Positions 9,276-19,781 of a stretch of 53,348 nt of DNA are shown here, in pieces. The notes under the pieces are model-generated. The model was not told the origin of the DNA, searched no databases, and saw nothing but the letters and a program-made list of their open reading frames with translations. Location: contig NZ_JAGOIT010000006.1 of the NCBI RefSeq assembly GCF_017995515.1, positions 1 to 53,348 of the forward strand. Reading direction: 5' to 3'. The position numbers were made by a program, and so were the translations under genes. The stretch comes from Propionivibrio sp. Its GTDB lineage: Bacteria > Pseudomonadota > Gammaproteobacteria > Burkholderiales > Rhodocyclaceae. The number at the start of each line of letters is the position of its first letter. Position 1 is the stretch's first letter.

Positions 9276-10312
9276 CGTACTTTCTCCATAAGTTCAAGCT
9301 TCTTCTCAAGCTCGGCCACGCGTTCCGACAACTTTGCCAGTCGCCTTATCTGGGCGGCGTTCTGTAGCCACTCATCGTGCGCTTCGAGCGGGAAGATGCT
9401 AGTGTATTGACCCGGCTTGCGTAAACTCTTGGTAACCATCGTGCCTGCCGAGATATGGACATCATCGGCAATCTCGAGGTGCCCGACAATCATGCCGGCC
9501 CCACCGACGGTGCAACGGCGCCCGATCTTCGTACTGCCCGCAACGCCGACACAACCCGCCATCGCCGAATAGTCACCAACAGTTACGTTGTGCGCAATCT
9601 GGATCTGATTGTCGAGCTTGACGCAATTGCCGATCACGGTGTCATCCAGGGCGCCACGATCGATTGAGGTATTGGCACCGATTTCGACGTCGTCACCAAT
9701 CACGACTCGGCCGATCTGCGGAATCTTGACCCAGTCGTCGCCATCTTTTGCGAAGCCGAAGCCATCACTTCCAATGACCGCTCCGGCATGGATGATGGCC
9801 CGCTTGCCGATGATGCATTCCGGATAGATCACCACATTGGGGTAAAGCACCGAACCGTCGCCGATCACTGCCCCGTCACCGATAACGCACCCGGGTAACA
9901 GCGTGACGTTTTCGCCGATCGAAACACCTCTCCCGACGACAACATTTTCCAGAATCCTTGCCGATGCGGGAATCTTGCTCTTCACCACTGCAGTTGAACT
10001 AACCCCGCTACTGGCCTCTTCAGCGGGGTTAAGTAGCGCTGTAACGCGAGCGTAGTAAGCGTAGGGATTCGGGTGAAGGATACGAGGAAGAGTCGTTTCC
10101 GCAGAAAACTGCGGATGCACAATAACGGCGCTCGCACCGCACGACCGAAGCAGTCCTCGGTACTTCGAATTGGCAAGAAACGCAATCTGCCCTGCCCCGG
10201 CCGAAGCCAATGTCGCGACCTGCGTAACCACGACCGAACCGTCTCCCTCCAGAGCGCCTCCAAGGCGAGAGACGATTTCTTCTAACCGAAACTCCTTCTT
10301 GCCTGACACCAC
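9272..10312 (-). CDS. lpxD: UDP-3-O-(3-hydroxyacyl)glucosamine N-acyltransferase
   Basis: Adds the second hydroxyacyl chain in lipid A synthesis, at the amine of the glucosamine. The 346 residues fall into the N-terminal uridine-binding domain ([12 protein letters not shown] to about 100), a long left-handed beta-helix with many IGxxxx turns, and a C-terminal coiled helix ([16 protein letters not shown]). The catalytic His241 lies in [12 protein letters not shown]. The motif SDGFGFAKD near 182 is conserved. It follows skp after only a few bases and its stop overlaps the fabZ TTG start. Confidence 0.97.
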   Translation of the reverse strand: MVSGKKEFRLEEIVSRLGGALEGDGSVVVTQVATLASAGAGQIAFLANSKYRGLLRSCGASAVIVHPQFSAETTLPRILHPNPYAYYARVTALLNPAEEASSGVSSTAVVKSKIPASARILENVVVGRGVSIGENVTLLPGCVIGDGAVIGDGSVLYPNVVIYPECIIGKRAIIHAGAVIGSDGFGFAKDGDDWVKIPQIGRVVIGDDVEIGANTSIDRGALDDTVIGNCVKLDNQIQIAHNVTVGDYSAMAGCVGVAGSTKIGRRCTVGGAGMIVGHLEIADDVHISAGTMVTKSLRKPGQYTSIFPLEAHDEWLQNAAQIRRLAKLSERVAELEKKLELMEKVR

Positions 10313-10317
10313 GCCAA

Positions 10318-10863
10318 CTATTTGCCGTTTCCAGCGGGCAGGTCTTCCGCTTTACCTGAAGACTCGGCCAAGGCTTTGATGATTCTATCCGTAATATCGA
10401 GGCGAGGACTGACTACAACCGCATCCTGCACGATCAGATCGTACTTTTCGCTGTCGGCAAGTTGCCTGATTGCCTTGTTGGCCTTGTCGATGATCGCCGC
10501 ATTTTCTTCGTTTTGCCGGAGGTTCAAATCCTCGCGAAACTCGCGTTGTTTGCGCTGAAACTCGCGCGATTGTTCATTGAGATCCTTCTCCTTGGCTCGA
10601 CGCTCAGATTCCGACATCGTCACAGCATTCTTCTCAAGAGACTCTTGAAGCCCTTGAATCTGCTTGGCCATCGCCTTTAGATCCTGATCCCGTTTGGAGA
10701 ATTCTGCCTCGATTCTCTTGGCTGCCTTCGCCGCGGCGGGTGCATCACGAAAGATACGCTGGATATTGACGTAACCGATTCTCGTTGTCTCAGATGCCGA
10801 CGCAAAGGACACTGGCAGCGACACCATCAGTGCGGCCAATAACGTGGCAATTTTTGTGTTCAA
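10318..10863 (-). CDS. skp: Periplasmic chaperone Skp/OmpH
   Basis: Holds unfolded outer-membrane proteins in the periplasm on their way to the Bam complex. With a TTG start at 10863, placed 7 bases after AGGAG, the protein begins with a Sec signal peptide ending in SFASA. An in-frame TTG at 10881 overlaps the bamA stop but lacks a suitable Shine-Dalgarno sequence. The mature part opens with RIGYVNIQRIFRDAP, the usual OmpH start. It continues as long charged helices (about 35-125) that form the tentacles of the trimer, and ends with a beta segment (LIVQDAVVVSP). It lies directly after bamA. Confidence 0.93.
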   Translation of the reverse strand: MNTKIATLLAALMVSLPVSFASASETTRIGYVNIQRIFRDAPAAAKAAKRIEAEFSKRDQDLKAMAKQIQGLQESLEKNAVTMSESERRAKEKDLNEQSREFQRKQREFREDLNLRQNEENAAIIDKANKAIRQLADSEKYDLIVQDAVVVSPRLDITDRIIKALAESSGKAEDLPAGNGK

Positions 10864-10877
10864 GCTATTTCTCCTGA

Positions 10878-13205
10878 TCAAAAAGTCTGTCCCATCTGGA
10901 ACTGGAAGCGCTGAAGTTTATCATCATTCTCGTCATTCAACGGTTGTGCCAGGCTGAATTTGAAAGGACCAAGCGGTGAAATCCAGGTTGCCGCCAAACC
11001 CGCTGACATGCGAATTGAACCGCCGTCTTTGACTTTGCCTCCCGAGTCGCCAAAGACTTGGCCAGCATCAAAGAACGGCCCGAACTTGAGCGACTTGTCG
11101 GCACCGAAACCCGGCACGGGCACGGACAATTCGGCATTGAAAATAACACGTTTCGTTCCGCCGAGATGCACGATATCCTCACCATCACTGGTTACTTGAT
11201 AAGGACCTAAACTAGATGCCTCATAACCGCGAACTGATCCGGGGCCGCCAGCATAGAAGTTCTTGTAGAAGGGCATTGCCTGCCCGCCAAGCCCTTTGGC
11301 ATAGCCCAACTCACCGTTCAGCATCAAAGTCCAGTTCTTAGTCACCGGGAAAAAGCGTTGATGCTGGTAAGTAGCCTTGTAGTACTTGATATCTCCAGCG
11401 GGACTGACCTCAAACGAAAGACTCTGGTAGGCACCACGGGTCGGGTTAATTGCACTGTCCTTGGTATCGTATTTCCAGCCAGCAGTAAGTGGAACCGACA
11501 AATTTCCGCAGGAATTCTGACTATTACAGAAATCCCGACTGAAATTCAGGTATTGAACAGGCGTATCAGTCTCGTTATCTGGGTTATCCGGATCAATTTC
11601 GACTGTCGTATAGTCGATAGCTGCACCGAAGCTGACCGACTGCTTTTCGGAAATTGGAATCCCGAAGCGTATACCGCCACCAGTGGATTCTGTCGTGTAA
11701 ACGTACCCCAGGTCCTGCGGATCGACCCGTTTGTGATATAGGTCGAACCCTTGGCTAACCCCGTCTACGGTGAAATAGGGGTTGGTGTAGCCGATTCCAA
11801 TTGCCCGGTTGATCTTGCCCGTTCCGACCTGCAGCGAAACGTACTTGCCACTACCGAAAATATTTGACTGCGAAATTGCACCGGAAAGGATCACCCCTTC
11901 AGACTGCGAATAACCAGCACCGACCGAGACCGAGCCCGTCGATTTCTCGGTCACCGCGACATTGACATCGACTTGGTCGGTCGTACCGGGTACCGGCGGC
12001 GTCTCGATGTTGACCTCGCTGAAGTAGTCCGTCTTGTCGATCCGCTGGCGAGACAGTTTGACTCTCTCGTCATCGTACCAGCCACCTTCCATCTGCCGCA
12101 TTTCTTGCCGAATCACCTCGTCGCGCGTCTTGGTGTTACCGGCGATGTTGATTCGCCTAACGTATGTTCTACGACCAGGATCGACAAAAACGGTGAAAGC
12201 CACTTGACGCTTTTCTTTATTCAGTTCCGGCGCGGCATTTACGTTCGCAAACGCGTATCCGCTTGCTGAGAGCTTCTCGCTTATCGCCTTGGTGCTCTCA
12301 TTCAGGTTCTCTCGGGAAAACACGTCACCCGGCTTGATCTTCATCGCCGAACGGAACTCTTCTTCCGGCAAAATCAGATCACCTGCGAGCTTGATCGAGG
12401 ACACCAGATAGCGTTCGCCTTCGGAGATGTTGATGGCGATGTATATGTCTTTCTTATCAGGGCTAATCGAAACTTGGGTAGATTCAACGTTGAATTCGAG
12501 GAAGCCGCGATTGAGGTAGAAAGAGCGTAAAGTCTCAAGGTCGGCCGACAACTTCTGCTTTGAGTACTGATCGTTCTTCGTATACCAGCTGACCCAATTG
12601 GGCGTCTGTAGCTGGAAATTCTCAAGTAGATCGTCTTCATCATACGACTGGTTTCCGACGATGTTGATTTGCTTGATTTTTGCCGCAACGCCTTCATCGA
12701 TATTGAAATTGACCGATACGCGATTGCGCTCAAGGGGTGTCACTGTGGTAGTGATGGCAACACCGTACTTGCCGCGCGTCAGGTACTGACGCTTCAGTTC
12801 TTGTTCCGCGCGTTCAAGCATACTGCGATCGAACGATCGGGAAATGGCAAAACCCGCCTCCTTCAAGCCTTTCGTCAGTTGCTCCTTGTCGAACTCCTTG
12901 AGGCCGACAAAGTCGATCTGCGCAATCGCGGGGCGCTCCTCGACAGCGACGACGACGACACCGCCATCGATTTCAATGCGAACGTCCTTGAAGAAACCGG
13001 TCGCGAAAAGCGCCTTGATTGCCTGAGCCGCCTTTTCGTCGGTCATGGTGTCACCGACCTTGATCGGAAGATAGCTGAACACCGTTCCGGCTTCGGTTCG
13101 CTGAATTCCGTCTACACGAATATCCTTGACTGTAAAGGGTTCAAATGCGGATGCGCTGGCAGCAACGAGCGTGGCGATCACGCCCGCAAGCAGTTTTTTC
13201 TTCAT
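10878..13205 (-). CDS. bamA: Outer membrane protein assembly factor BamA
   Basis: The core Omp85 protein that inserts beta-barrels into the outer membrane. A signal peptide (MKKKLLAGVIATLVAASASA) precedes five POTRA domains (about 22-425; FTVKDIRVDGIQRTEAGTVF opens the first). A 16-strand barrel follows. The barrel contains the lid motif GGPGSVRGYE and ends in a C-terminal phenylalanine (FQMGQTF). The 775-residue length is normal. A Cys560/Cys566 pair in a likely surface loop is worth noting. Base composition is lower in GC than elsewhere in the window. Position between rseP and skp is the classical order. Confidence 0.97.
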   Translation of the reverse strand: MKKKLLAGVIATLVAASASAFEPFTVKDIRVDGIQRTEAGTVFSYLPIKVGDTMTDEKAAQAIKALFATGFFKDVRIEIDGGVVVVAVEERPAIAQIDFVGLKEFDKEQLTKGLKEAGFAISRSFDRSMLERAEQELKRQYLTRGKYGVAITTTVTPLERNRVSVNFNIDEGVAAKIKQINIVGNQSYDEDDLLENFQLQTPNWVSWYTKNDQYSKQKLSADLETLRSFYLNRGFLEFNVESTQVSISPDKKDIYIAINISEGERYLVSSIKLAGDLILPEEEFRSAMKIKPGDVFSRENLNESTKAISEKLSASGYAFANVNAAPELNKEKRQVAFTVFVDPGRRTYVRRINIAGNTKTRDEVIRQEMRQMEGGWYDDERVKLSRQRIDKTDYFSEVNIETPPVPGTTDQVDVNVAVTEKSTGSVSVGAGYSQSEGVILSGAISQSNIFGSGKYVSLQVGTGKINRAIGIGYTNPYFTVDGVSQGFDLYHKRVDPQDLGYVYTTESTGGGIRFGIPISEKQSVSFGAAIDYTTVEIDPDNPDNETDTPVQYLNFSRDFCNSQNSCGNLSVPLTAGWKYDTKDSAINPTRGAYQSLSFEVSPAGDIKYYKATYQHQRFFPVTKNWTLMLNGELGYAKGLGGQAMPFYKNFYAGGPGSVRGYEASSLGPYQVTSDGEDIVHLGGTKRVIFNAELSVPVPGFGADKSLKFGPFFDAGQVFGDSGGKVKDGGSIRMSAGLAATWISPLGPFKFSLAQPLNDENDDKLQRFQFQMGQTF

Positions 13206-13209
13206 AGTT

Positions 13210-14577
13210 TCAGCCGGAAATCAATCGATTGAGATCATTGTAGAAGGCAAGAGCCATCAGCATGAGCATCAGCGCCATACCGACCTGTTGGCCGATCTCC
13301 ATGGCGCGATCTGAAAGCGGCTTTCGCCTGATGATTTCGAGAACATAATACAGCAAATGCCCCCCATCCAGAATCGGCACCGGGAGCAGGTTCAGAACGG
13401 CCAGACTGATGCTGACCAGCGCCAGGAACTTCAGGTAGTAGTCGAGGCCGAGCTTGGCTGACTGTCCAGCGTAGTCTGCGATCGTAACCGGGCCGCTGAT
13501 GTTTCGAAGCGAGATGTCACCGGTGATCATCTTGCCGATCATTCGCAGACTGAACACCGACTTGTCCCACGTCTCGCTCACGGCCTTCTGAAGCGAAACG
13601 ACAGGACCGTAGCTGACACGCACGAGCAAGGCGTCAAGATCCACACCACTCTCATCGACGGAAGCGCCTATCCGACCAAAGACAATCCCTCTCTCGAACG
13701 TTCGTTCTGGCGTGACCGTCACGGACAGCCTCTCGCCATTACGCTCGACCAGAAGGGAAATTGAAACTTCAGGCGACTCCCGAACGCGCCGCACGACATC
13801 CGTCCAGCTTGTAACGACCGTGTCCGCGATTCGCGCAATCACGTCGCCTTCACGCAAGCCCGATGCTTCAGCCGGGCTGCCCGGAATGACGGATCCGATG
13901 ACCGGCGGTATTCTCGGGCGGAATACGGTGAGGCCAAGTTTCTCCAGAGCATCCCCTTGCCATCCGTCAACCTTGGCGGCCTTCACGTCCAGGCGGCGGA
14001 TCGCAACCTCATTGCGCTCGTTGATAACCTCGAACTCAACGGCGTCCTGATCGACCGCGCGGCGCAACAGGGACCAGCGCATTTCCTGCCATGTTCTGAT
14101 CGGCTCCCCCGCCAGTTTCAGAACCTGTTCGCCATTTTGGATGCCGGCAAGTTCGGCCGGACTGCCAACGAACGGCTTTCCGAGGACGGGTTTAGGTTCG
14201 TCCGTGCCGCTGACGAAAAGCGTCCAGAACAGGACGACGGCCAGCAACAGGTTGGCCATCGGGCCGGCAGCCACGATCGCCATGCGTCGCCAGACGTTCT
14301 TGCGGTTGAAGCTGCGATGCAGTTCGTTGGGGGCGACACGCCCTTCGCGCTCATCGAGCATTTTGACGTAGCCGCCAATGGGGAAAGCACCGATCGAGAA
14401 CTCCGTCTGGTCATGTCCAAACCGCCTCGACCAAAGTGCACGCCCGAATCCAACCGAGAATCGCAACACCTTGACGCCTGCAATGCGCGCGACAAGGTAG
14501 TGTCCGAATTCATGCACGACAATCAACACCCCCAGCACCAGAACAAACGCCGCCAAGTAGAATAGAAAGTCGTTCAT
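13210..14577 (-). CDS. rseP: Site-2 protease RseP
   Basis: An inner-membrane zinc protease that cuts the anti-sigma factor RseA inside the membrane during the sigma-E envelope stress response. The 455 residues include HEFGH (His22, Glu23, His26) in the first membrane segment. Two PDZ domains lie in the periplasmic region (about 115-310; [20 protein letters not shown] and [20 protein letters not shown]). The [16 protein letters not shown] motif near 395-410 supplies the third zinc ligand. It overlaps dxr by 4 bases and sits just upstream of bamA, whose defects trigger the same response. Confidence 0.96.
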   Translation of the reverse strand: MNDFLFYLAAFVLVLGVLIVVHEFGHYLVARIAGVKVLRFSVGFGRALWSRRFGHDQTEFSIGAFPIGGYVKMLDEREGRVAPNELHRSFNRKNVWRRMAIVAAGPMANLLLAVVLFWTLFVSGTDEPKPVLGKPFVGSPAELAGIQNGEQVLKLAGEPIRTWQEMRWSLLRRAVDQDAVEFEVINERNEVAIRRLDVKAAKVDGWQGDALEKLGLTVFRPRIPPVIGSVIPGSPAEASGLREGDVIARIADTVVTSWTDVVRRVRESPEVSISLLVERNGERLSVTVTPERTFERGIVFGRIGASVDESGVDLDALLVRVSYGPVVSLQKAVSETWDKSVFSLRMIGKMITGDISLRNISGPVTIADYAGQSAKLGLDYYLKFLALVSISLAVLNLLPVPILDGGHLLYYVLEIIRRKPLSDRAMEIGQQVGMALMLMLMALAFYNDLNRLISG

Positions 14578-15758
14578 GTGCGCCCGAGTTCGCTAACGAC
14601 TTGTCGGGCGACGACACGCGCATCCGTGTCGGCAGCCAGGACATCGTCGAGAGATTTCAGCGTACGCAACCGACAACGCCCCATCACCTCTTCGATCACG
14701 CGCGGAATGGTCAGATAGCCGATGAGCCCGTCGAGGAACAACTGAACGGCGATTTCGTTCGCCGCGTTCAGGATGGTTGGCGCGCTCTCGCCTTCTTGCA
14801 GCGCTTTGAAGGCCAAGCGCAAACACGGGAACCGATCCAGACATGGCCGCTCGAATTGCAGCGTCGACACTTCGAACAGATCGAGCGGCGCAACGCCGGC
14901 GTCGACCCGTTCCGGATACGCCAACGCATGAGCAATCGGCGTCCGCATGTCGGGATTGCCGAGTTCCGCAATAACCGAGCCGTCCACATACTGCACCAGC
15001 GAATGCACGACGCTTTGCGGATGAATGACGACCTGTATCTTCTCGGGCGGAACGTTGAACAACCAGTGGGCTTCGATCATTTCGAGTCCCTTGTTCATCA
15101 TTGTCGCGGAGTCGACAGAGATCTTTCGCCCCATGGCCCACTTGGGGTGCGCACAAGCCTGGTCCGGCGTGACGTGCTCAAGGTCCGACAGAGGCGTAGT
15201 ACGGAACGGCCCGCCCGAAGCCGTCAGCAGCAGATTTCTTACCCCGCAGCCCTGCATGTCACCAGCGTAGTCGCGAGGCAAAGACTGAAAGATCGCGTTG
15301 TGTTCGCTGTCGATTGGCAGCAACACGGCGCCATGCTCCTTGACCGCCCGCATGAAAACGGGGCCAGCCATGACGAGCGCCTCCTTGTTCGCCAGCAGGA
15401 CTCGCTTTCCGGCGATCGCCGCTGCGAGAGTCGAAGGCAATCCAGCCGCACCGACAATCGCCGCCATGACGGTGTCGACCTCCGGCAATCCGGCCATCTT
15501 GACCAAAGCTTGTGGCCCGAATTCGACACGCGTAAGGCTCCTGGCGGCGCGCAAACGATTCGACAACTCGCTGGCAAGGGCTTCGTCGCGAACCACGGCG
15601 AACGCCGGCATGAACTCGATGCATTGCGCGAACAACCGATCGATCTGGCTGTGTCCGCACAACGCAACAACGGCATACCTGTCAGGATGCCGCCGGATGA
15701 CGTCGAGCGTACTCACGCCAATGGAACCGGTCGAACCGAGAATCGTCAGCTTCTGCAT
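14574..15758 (-). CDS. dxr: 1-deoxy-D-xylulose 5-phosphate reductoisomerase
   Basis: The second enzyme of the non-mevalonate isoprenoid pathway; it rearranges and reduces DXP to MEP using NADPH and a divalent metal. The 394-residue protein begins with the NADPH-binding [19 protein letters not shown]. The metal and substrate site is seen in [39 protein letters not shown] and [13 protein letters not shown]. Its product supplies precursors used by UppS, encoded two genes upstream in the same operon. It overlaps rseP by 4 bases. Confidence 0.97.
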   Translation of the reverse strand: MQKLTILGSTGSIGVSTLDVIRRHPDRYAVVALCGHSQIDRLFAQCIEFMPAFAVVRDEALASELSNRLRAARSLTRVEFGPQALVKMAGLPEVDTVMAAIVGAAGLPSTLAAAIAGKRVLLANKEALVMAGPVFMRAVKEHGAVLLPIDSEHNAIFQSLPRDYAGDMQGCGVRNLLLTASGGPFRTTPLSDLEHVTPDQACAHPKWAMGRKISVDSATMMNKGLEMIEAHWLFNVPPEKIQVVIHPQSVVHSLVQYVDGSVIAELGNPDMRTPIAHALAYPERVDAGVAPLDLFEVSTLQFERPCLDRFPCLRLAFKALQEGESAPTILNAANEIAVQLFLDGLIGYLTIPRVIEEVMGRCRLRTLKSLDDVLAADTDARVVARQVVSELGRT

Positions 15759-15771
15759 ACGCGAGCAACTG

Positions 15772-16608
15772 TCAAAGAGAGAAGTAATGCAAGGCGATCG
15801 CGGCCATCGGCAAGGTCGAAGTCAGACTGTCGATGCGATCGAGTACGCCCCCGTGCCCGGGAAGAATTCCGCTGCTGTCCTTCAGTCCGGCTTGACGCTT
15901 CAGCAGGGACTCAAACAAGTCACCGACGATGCTGAATGCCGCAAAAGTAACCAAGAGCATGCATAACAAGCCCGGACTCCCGGCGAGTTCCTTCGGCAGG
16001 ACCGACAAAAACAAGAATCCATAGACGACGACTGCCAACACGCCACCAATGGCTCCTTCCCACGTCTTTCCAGGGCTTATTGCTGGTGCAAGCTTGTGGC
16101 GGCCGAACGTGCGCCCCGAAAAGTACGCGGCAATATCAGCCAGCCAGACGGTGGCCATGATCGCCAGCAACGTGAGTTCACCCGCCAGCTTGATCTGAAT
16201 CAAGGCTAGCCAGGTCGGCAGGATGACCACGGCGCCGACCAGGACGCCAAGCGCCGAGCCGTAAACTTTCCATCGTGACTTCATCCAGATCGGCGCAACC
16301 AGAATCCAGAATGCCGCCGAAGGATAGTAGAACCACCGACCGAGCGCGATGGTCGTAGAATCCGATTCCACGGCGATACCTACTGTCCCCGGGCTCGCGA
16401 CTGCCGTGAGCACCGCCACCACGACGACAGCGAGACCCAACAAGACTCGAGCCTGCCTGCCCAAACCGATCAGTGCGCCCCACTCCCACGCGGCCAGCGC
16501 GGCAATCAGGGTCGAAACGGCCAGCCAACCGATCGGTGGCAAATAGAAAAGCGCCAGAAGGAAGGCACTTACCAGGACAATCGCGGTAACAATCCGCGTT
16601 TTAAGCAT
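15772..16608 (-). CDS. cdsA: Phosphatidate cytidylyltransferase
   Basis: Makes CDP-diacylglycerol from phosphatidate and CTP, the branch point of phospholipid synthesis. The 278-residue protein is a polytopic inner-membrane enzyme with about eight hydrophobic segments. The family signature is complete near the C-terminus, [18 protein letters not shown] followed by [11 protein letters not shown]. It overlaps uppS by 8 bases and is followed by dxr. Confidence 0.96.
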   Translation of the reverse strand: MLKTRIVTAIVLVSAFLLALFYLPPIGWLAVSTLIAALAAWEWGALIGLGRQARVLLGLAVVVVAVLTAVASPGTVGIAVESDSTTIALGRWFYYPSAAFWILVAPIWMKSRWKVYGSALGVLVGAVVILPTWLALIQIKLAGELTLLAIMATVWLADIAAYFSGRTFGRHKLAPAISPGKTWEGAIGGVLAVVVYGFLFLSVLPKELAGSPGLLCMLLVTFAAFSIVGDLFESLLKRQAGLKDSSGILPGHGGVLDRIDSLTSTLPMAAIALHYFSL

Positions 16609-17428
16609 TTTGAATTGCGCTTGAGGATCGAATCAACGTCGATTCCGGCAGCGAAACCGCGTTGCTCGAGGTGCCATTCTTCTCAAGCAATTGCTCGCTG
16701 GTTCGCCCGAAGCGGCGTTCGCGCGTTTGAAAGGAGACGATCGCCGCATCAAAAGCGGCCGAATCAAATTCCGGCCAGAGCGTATCGGTGAAGTAGAACT
16801 CCGAGTAGGCAAGTTGCCACAGCAGAAAGTTGCTGACGCGCTCCTCACCGCCGGTACGAATGAAGAGATCCGGTTCGGGCGCGTAACTCATGGACAGGAA
16901 AGGCGCCAGATCGTCTTCAGTCCAGTCCGCATGCTTCTCACCGCGCTCGGCGGCCATGCGATTGACCGCCTGCATGATGTCCCATCGACCGCCATAGTTC
17001 GCCGCTATCGTCAGAATCAGCTTGTCGTTTTCGCGGGTTTTCTCTTCGGAAGCCGAGATCAGCGATCGCAGTTCTGGATCAAAACGCGACAAATCGCCGA
17101 CCACCCGCAGGCGGACGCCGTTTTTGTCCAGTTTTGAGACTTCCTGCTGCAGCGCACGCACGAACAACTGCATGAGCAGCGTCACCTCCTCCTCGGGACG
17201 CCGCCAGTTTTCCGAACTGAAGGCGAAGAGCGTCAGGTGCTTGATACCGCGCGCAAGGCAGTACTTGACCGAGTCGCGCACCGTTTCGACACCGCGCCTA
17301 TGGCCGGCGACTCGCGGCAGAAAACGCTTCTTCGCCCAGCGTCCATTGCCGTCCATGATGATGGCGATGTGCCGCGGGACATCCGTCGCGTCGGGTACGC
17401 AACGCGTTGAGCTGGTAAAGGTTGCCAT
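16601..17428 (-). CDS. uppS: Undecaprenyl diphosphate synthase
   Basis: Condenses eight isopentenyl units onto farnesyl diphosphate to give the lipid carrier for peptidoglycan and O-antigen. The 275-residue cis-prenyltransferase carries [16 protein letters not shown] with catalytic Asp26, then GHRRGVETV and [14 protein letters not shown]. Near the C-terminus is the substrate-binding [20 protein letters not shown] segment. The frame is open 47 codons upstream, but that stretch is arginine-rich and partly within frr, so the ATG at 17428 is chosen. Confidence 0.96.
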   Translation of the reverse strand: MATFTSSTRCVPDATDVPRHIAIIMDGNGRWAKKRFLPRVAGHRRGVETVRDSVKYCLARGIKHLTLFAFSSENWRRPEEEVTLLMQLFVRALQQEVSKLDKNGVRLRVVGDLSRFDPELRSLISASEEKTRENDKLILTIAANYGGRWDIMQAVNRMAAERGEKHADWTEDDLAPFLSMSYAPEPDLFIRTGGEERVSNFLLWQLAYSEFYFTDTLWPEFDSAAFDAAIVSFQTRERRFGRTSEQLLEKNGTSSNAVSLPESTLIRSSSAIQNA

Positions 17429-17451
17429 CGGGCGTATCGTGCAAGCCGTCC

Positions 17452-18012
17452 TTAGATGGCCATCAACTCGACTTCTTTTTGTGCAAACTGCTTGTCGACT
17501 TCCGCGACGTACTTGTCGGTGAGCTTCTGGATATCGTCCTGTGCGCGACGTTCCTCGTCTTCCGAACACGCCTTGTTCTTCAGCAGATCCTTCAACGTCG
17601 CGTTTGCATCGCGACGGAGATTGCGCATGGCAACCCGCGCATTTTCACATTCGTGCTTGACGACCTTGATCAGGTCACGGCGGCGCTCTTCAGTGAGCGC
17701 GGGCATCGGCACGCGAATCACGTCACCCTGCGCTGCCGGATTCAGGCCAAGGTCACAGTCGCGAATCGCCTTCTCGACCTTGGAAACCATGTTCTTTTCC
17801 CAGGGCTGAACGCCCAGCGTCCGGGTGTCGAGCAGCGTCACGTTCGCGACCGTGTTCACCGGCACCATCGACCCGTAGTAATCGACCTGCACGTGATCCA
17901 GGAGACCGATATGCGCACGCCCGGTGCGAACTTTCGCCAGATCGATCTTGAGCGCCTCGACGGATTTCTGCATCTTGTGCTCGGTAGTGCTTTTTACATC
18001 AGCAATCGTCAT
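17452..18012 (-). CDS. frr: Ribosome recycling factor
   Basis: Splits post-termination ribosomes together with EF-G. The 186-residue protein is of normal length and shows the signature [21 protein letters not shown], the hinge [20 protein letters not shown], and the helical [20 protein letters not shown]. An in-frame GTG one codon upstream (18015) is possible, but GAGGG is best spaced for the ATG at 18012. It lies between pyrH and uppS in the usual tsf-pyrH-frr order. Confidence 0.97.
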   Translation of the reverse strand: MTIADVKSTTEHKMQKSVEALKIDLAKVRTGRAHIGLLDHVQVDYYGSMVPVNTVANVTLLDTRTLGVQPWEKNMVSKVEKAIRDCDLGLNPAAQGDVIRVPMPALTEERRRDLIKVVKHECENARVAMRNLRRDANATLKDLLKNKACSEDEERRAQDDIQKLTDKYVAEVDKQFAQKEVELMAI

Positions 18013-18023
18013 CACGTTTTCCC

Positions 18024-18752
18024 TCAGCAGTAAACCAGCGTTCCTTCGCTTTCACCCATGACGACGCGCTTCAGGGCGCCTGGTTTGAAAATCGAGAATA
18101 CATTGATAGGCAACTTCTGATCCCGGCACAGCGCAAACGCGGTCGCGTCCATCACAGCGAGGCTCTTCGAAATCGCCTCGTTGAAACTGATCTTGTCGTA
18201 GCGAGTAGCTTGGGGATCCTTCTTCGGATCAGCCGAATAGATCCCATCCACCTTCGTCGCCTTGAGCACGATCTCGGCACCGATTTCTGCTCCGCGCAAT
18301 GCGGCCGCCGTATCCGTGGTGAAGAAGGGATTACCCGTCCCGCCGGCAAAGATCACCGTCCGTCCCTGCTCCAGGTAACGGATGGCCCGTCCGCGAATGT
18401 ACGGCTCGACGACCTGCTCGATGTTCAGCGCCGATTGCACACGCGCAACCATGCCGGCAACGCGCATCGCATCCTGCAACGCAAGGCCGTTCATCACCGT
18501 GGCCAGCATGCCCATGTAGTCGGCCTGGGCACGATCCATGCCATTTGCCGCCGGCGCTACGCCACGAAAGATGTTGCCGCCGCCAATCACGACACCAACC
18601 TGAACACCTAGATCAACGACACTCTTGACCTCGCCGACGATTTCGGAAATCGTCTGGCGATTGATGCCGTAAGCGTCTGACCCCATCAGGGCCTCGCCGG
18701 ACAGTTTGAGAAGAATGCGTTTGAATTTCGGGTTCGGGCTGGCTTCGGTCAT
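18024..18752 (-). CDS. pyrH: UMP kinase
   Basis: Phosphorylates UMP to UDP, an essential step of pyrimidine nucleotide synthesis. It belongs to the amino-acid-kinase fold rather than to adenylate kinase-like enzymes. The 242 residues include [13 protein letters not shown], the glycine-rich [32 protein letters not shown] and the lysine-containing [14 protein letters not shown]. It follows tsf after 17 bases. Confidence 0.97.
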   Translation of the reverse strand: MTEASPNPKFKRILLKLSGEALMGSDAYGINRQTISEIVGEVKSVVDLGVQVGVVIGGGNIFRGVAPAANGMDRAQADYMGMLATVMNGLALQDAMRVAGMVARVQSALNIEQVVEPYIRGRAIRYLEQGRTVIFAGGTGNPFFTTDTAAALRGAEIGAEIVLKATKVDGIYSADPKKDPQATRYDKISFNEAISKSLAVMDATAFALCRDQKLPINVFSIFKPGALKRVVMGESEGTLVYC

Positions 18753-18769
18753 GGCGATTACCTACAGGC

Positions 18770-19663
18770 TTATTTCTGGGCGGCCGCTGCCTGGGCAGCA
18801 ACTTCTGCGGCGAAGTCGTTCGAGCGCTTCTCCAAGCCCTCGCCAACAACGTACAGCGTGAAACCGGCAACCGATGCACCCTTGGCCTTGAGCAGTTGCT
18901 CGATCGTCTGCTTGCCGTCTTCGGCCTTGACGAACACTTGCGCCAGCAGCGTGACTTCCTTGAGGAACTTCTGCACCGTACCTTCGGCGATCTTCTCGAG
19001 CATCGCTTCCGGCTTATTGTCGGCGCGTGCCTTTTCAATGGCGATACGACGTTCGGTATCGAGCAGTTCCGAGGAAACACCGGATGCGTCGAGCGCCTTT
19101 GGCTTCGAGGCGGCGATGTGCATCGCGATATCCTTGCCGAGTTGCTCGTCACCGCCAACGATGTCAACGAGAACGCCGACTTTCGCGCCGCCATGCACGT
19201 ACGAAACGAGCTTGCCCTTGGCTTCGACGCGAACGAAACGACGCGCCGACATGTTTTCGCCGATCTTGCCAACCAGCGCCGAACGCGTGGTTTCGACAGT
19301 GCCTTCACCCATCGGCAGCGACGACAGCGCGGCAACGTCGGCCGGGTTCTTGCTGGCCACGAGTTCTGCGCAGCCCTTCGTCAAAGCCAGGAACTCGTCA
19401 TTCTTGGCGACGAAGTCGGTTTCGCAGTTAATTTCGATGATCGAACCGAGCTTGCCGTCGGCCGAAATGCTCACGGCAACGACGCCTTCCGCGGTAATAC
19501 GCGTCGCGGCCTTGGTTGCCTTGTTACCCAGCTTTACACGCAGAATTTCTTCCGCCTTGCCCAGATCGCCGTCAGCTTCGGTCAGGGCCTTCTTGCATTC
19601 CATCATCGGCGCATCGGTCTTTGCGCGCAGTTCTGCCACCATGCTTGCGGTAATTGCCGCCAT
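18770..19663 (-). CDS. tsf: Translation elongation factor Ts
   Basis: The guanine nucleotide exchange factor for EF-Tu. The 297-residue protein begins [20 protein letters not shown], followed by [19 protein letters not shown], the UBA-like N-terminal domain. The core has the [13 protein letters not shown] motif (here [18 protein letters not shown]), which contacts EF-Tu. A GTG four codons upstream is in frame, but it would use up the GGAG that serves the ATG at 19663. It follows rpsB after 118 bases that contain two hairpins. Confidence 0.97.
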   Translation of the reverse strand: MAAITASMVAELRAKTDAPMMECKKALTEADGDLGKAEEILRVKLGNKATKAATRITAEGVVAVSISADGKLGSIIEINCETDFVAKNDEFLALTKGCAELVASKNPADVAALSSLPMGEGTVETTRSALVGKIGENMSARRFVRVEAKGKLVSYVHGGAKVGVLVDIVGGDEQLGKDIAMHIAASKPKALDASGVSSELLDTERRIAIEKARADNKPEAMLEKIAEGTVQKFLKEVTLLAQVFVKAEDGKQTIEQLLKAKGASVAGFTLYVVGEGLEKRSNDFAAEVAAQAAAAQK

Positions 19664-19683
19664 TTTCTTCTCCACTTGCGGAT

Positions 19684-19704
19684 ACGGCCGGAAATCCCGG
19701 CCGT
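19684..19704 (-). promoter_or_regulatory. Perfect stem-loop in the tsf leader
   Basis: ACGGCCGG (19684-19691) pairs fully with CCGGCCGT (19697-19704) around a 5-base loop. It ends about 20 bases before the tsf ATG, close to its ribosome-binding site. No U run follows it. It may tune tsf translation or the stability of the processed message. Confidence 0.5.
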
Positions 19705-19731
19705 TCCATGCTAGAACAGTTCAAACAGAGC

Positions 19732-19765
19732 TCCCGGTAGCGTGCTTTCAGCGCACGACCCGGGA
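19732..19765 (-). promoter_or_regulatory. Two-tier stem-loop after rpsB
   Basis: TCCCGG (19732-19737) pairs with CCGGGA (19760-19765), and inside it CGTGC (19741-19745) pairs with GCACG (19753-19757). The hairpin lies 16 bases after the rpsB stop. Without a clear U tract it is more likely an RNA-processing or partial attenuation site than a full terminator. Confidence 0.45.
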
Positions 19766-19781
19766 ACAGTCCTCAGGAATG

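Noticed and set aside
14601-15935. Open frame of 444 codons on the plus strand
   Set aside because: Antisense to dxr and cdsA, both intact, and without protein-like composition.
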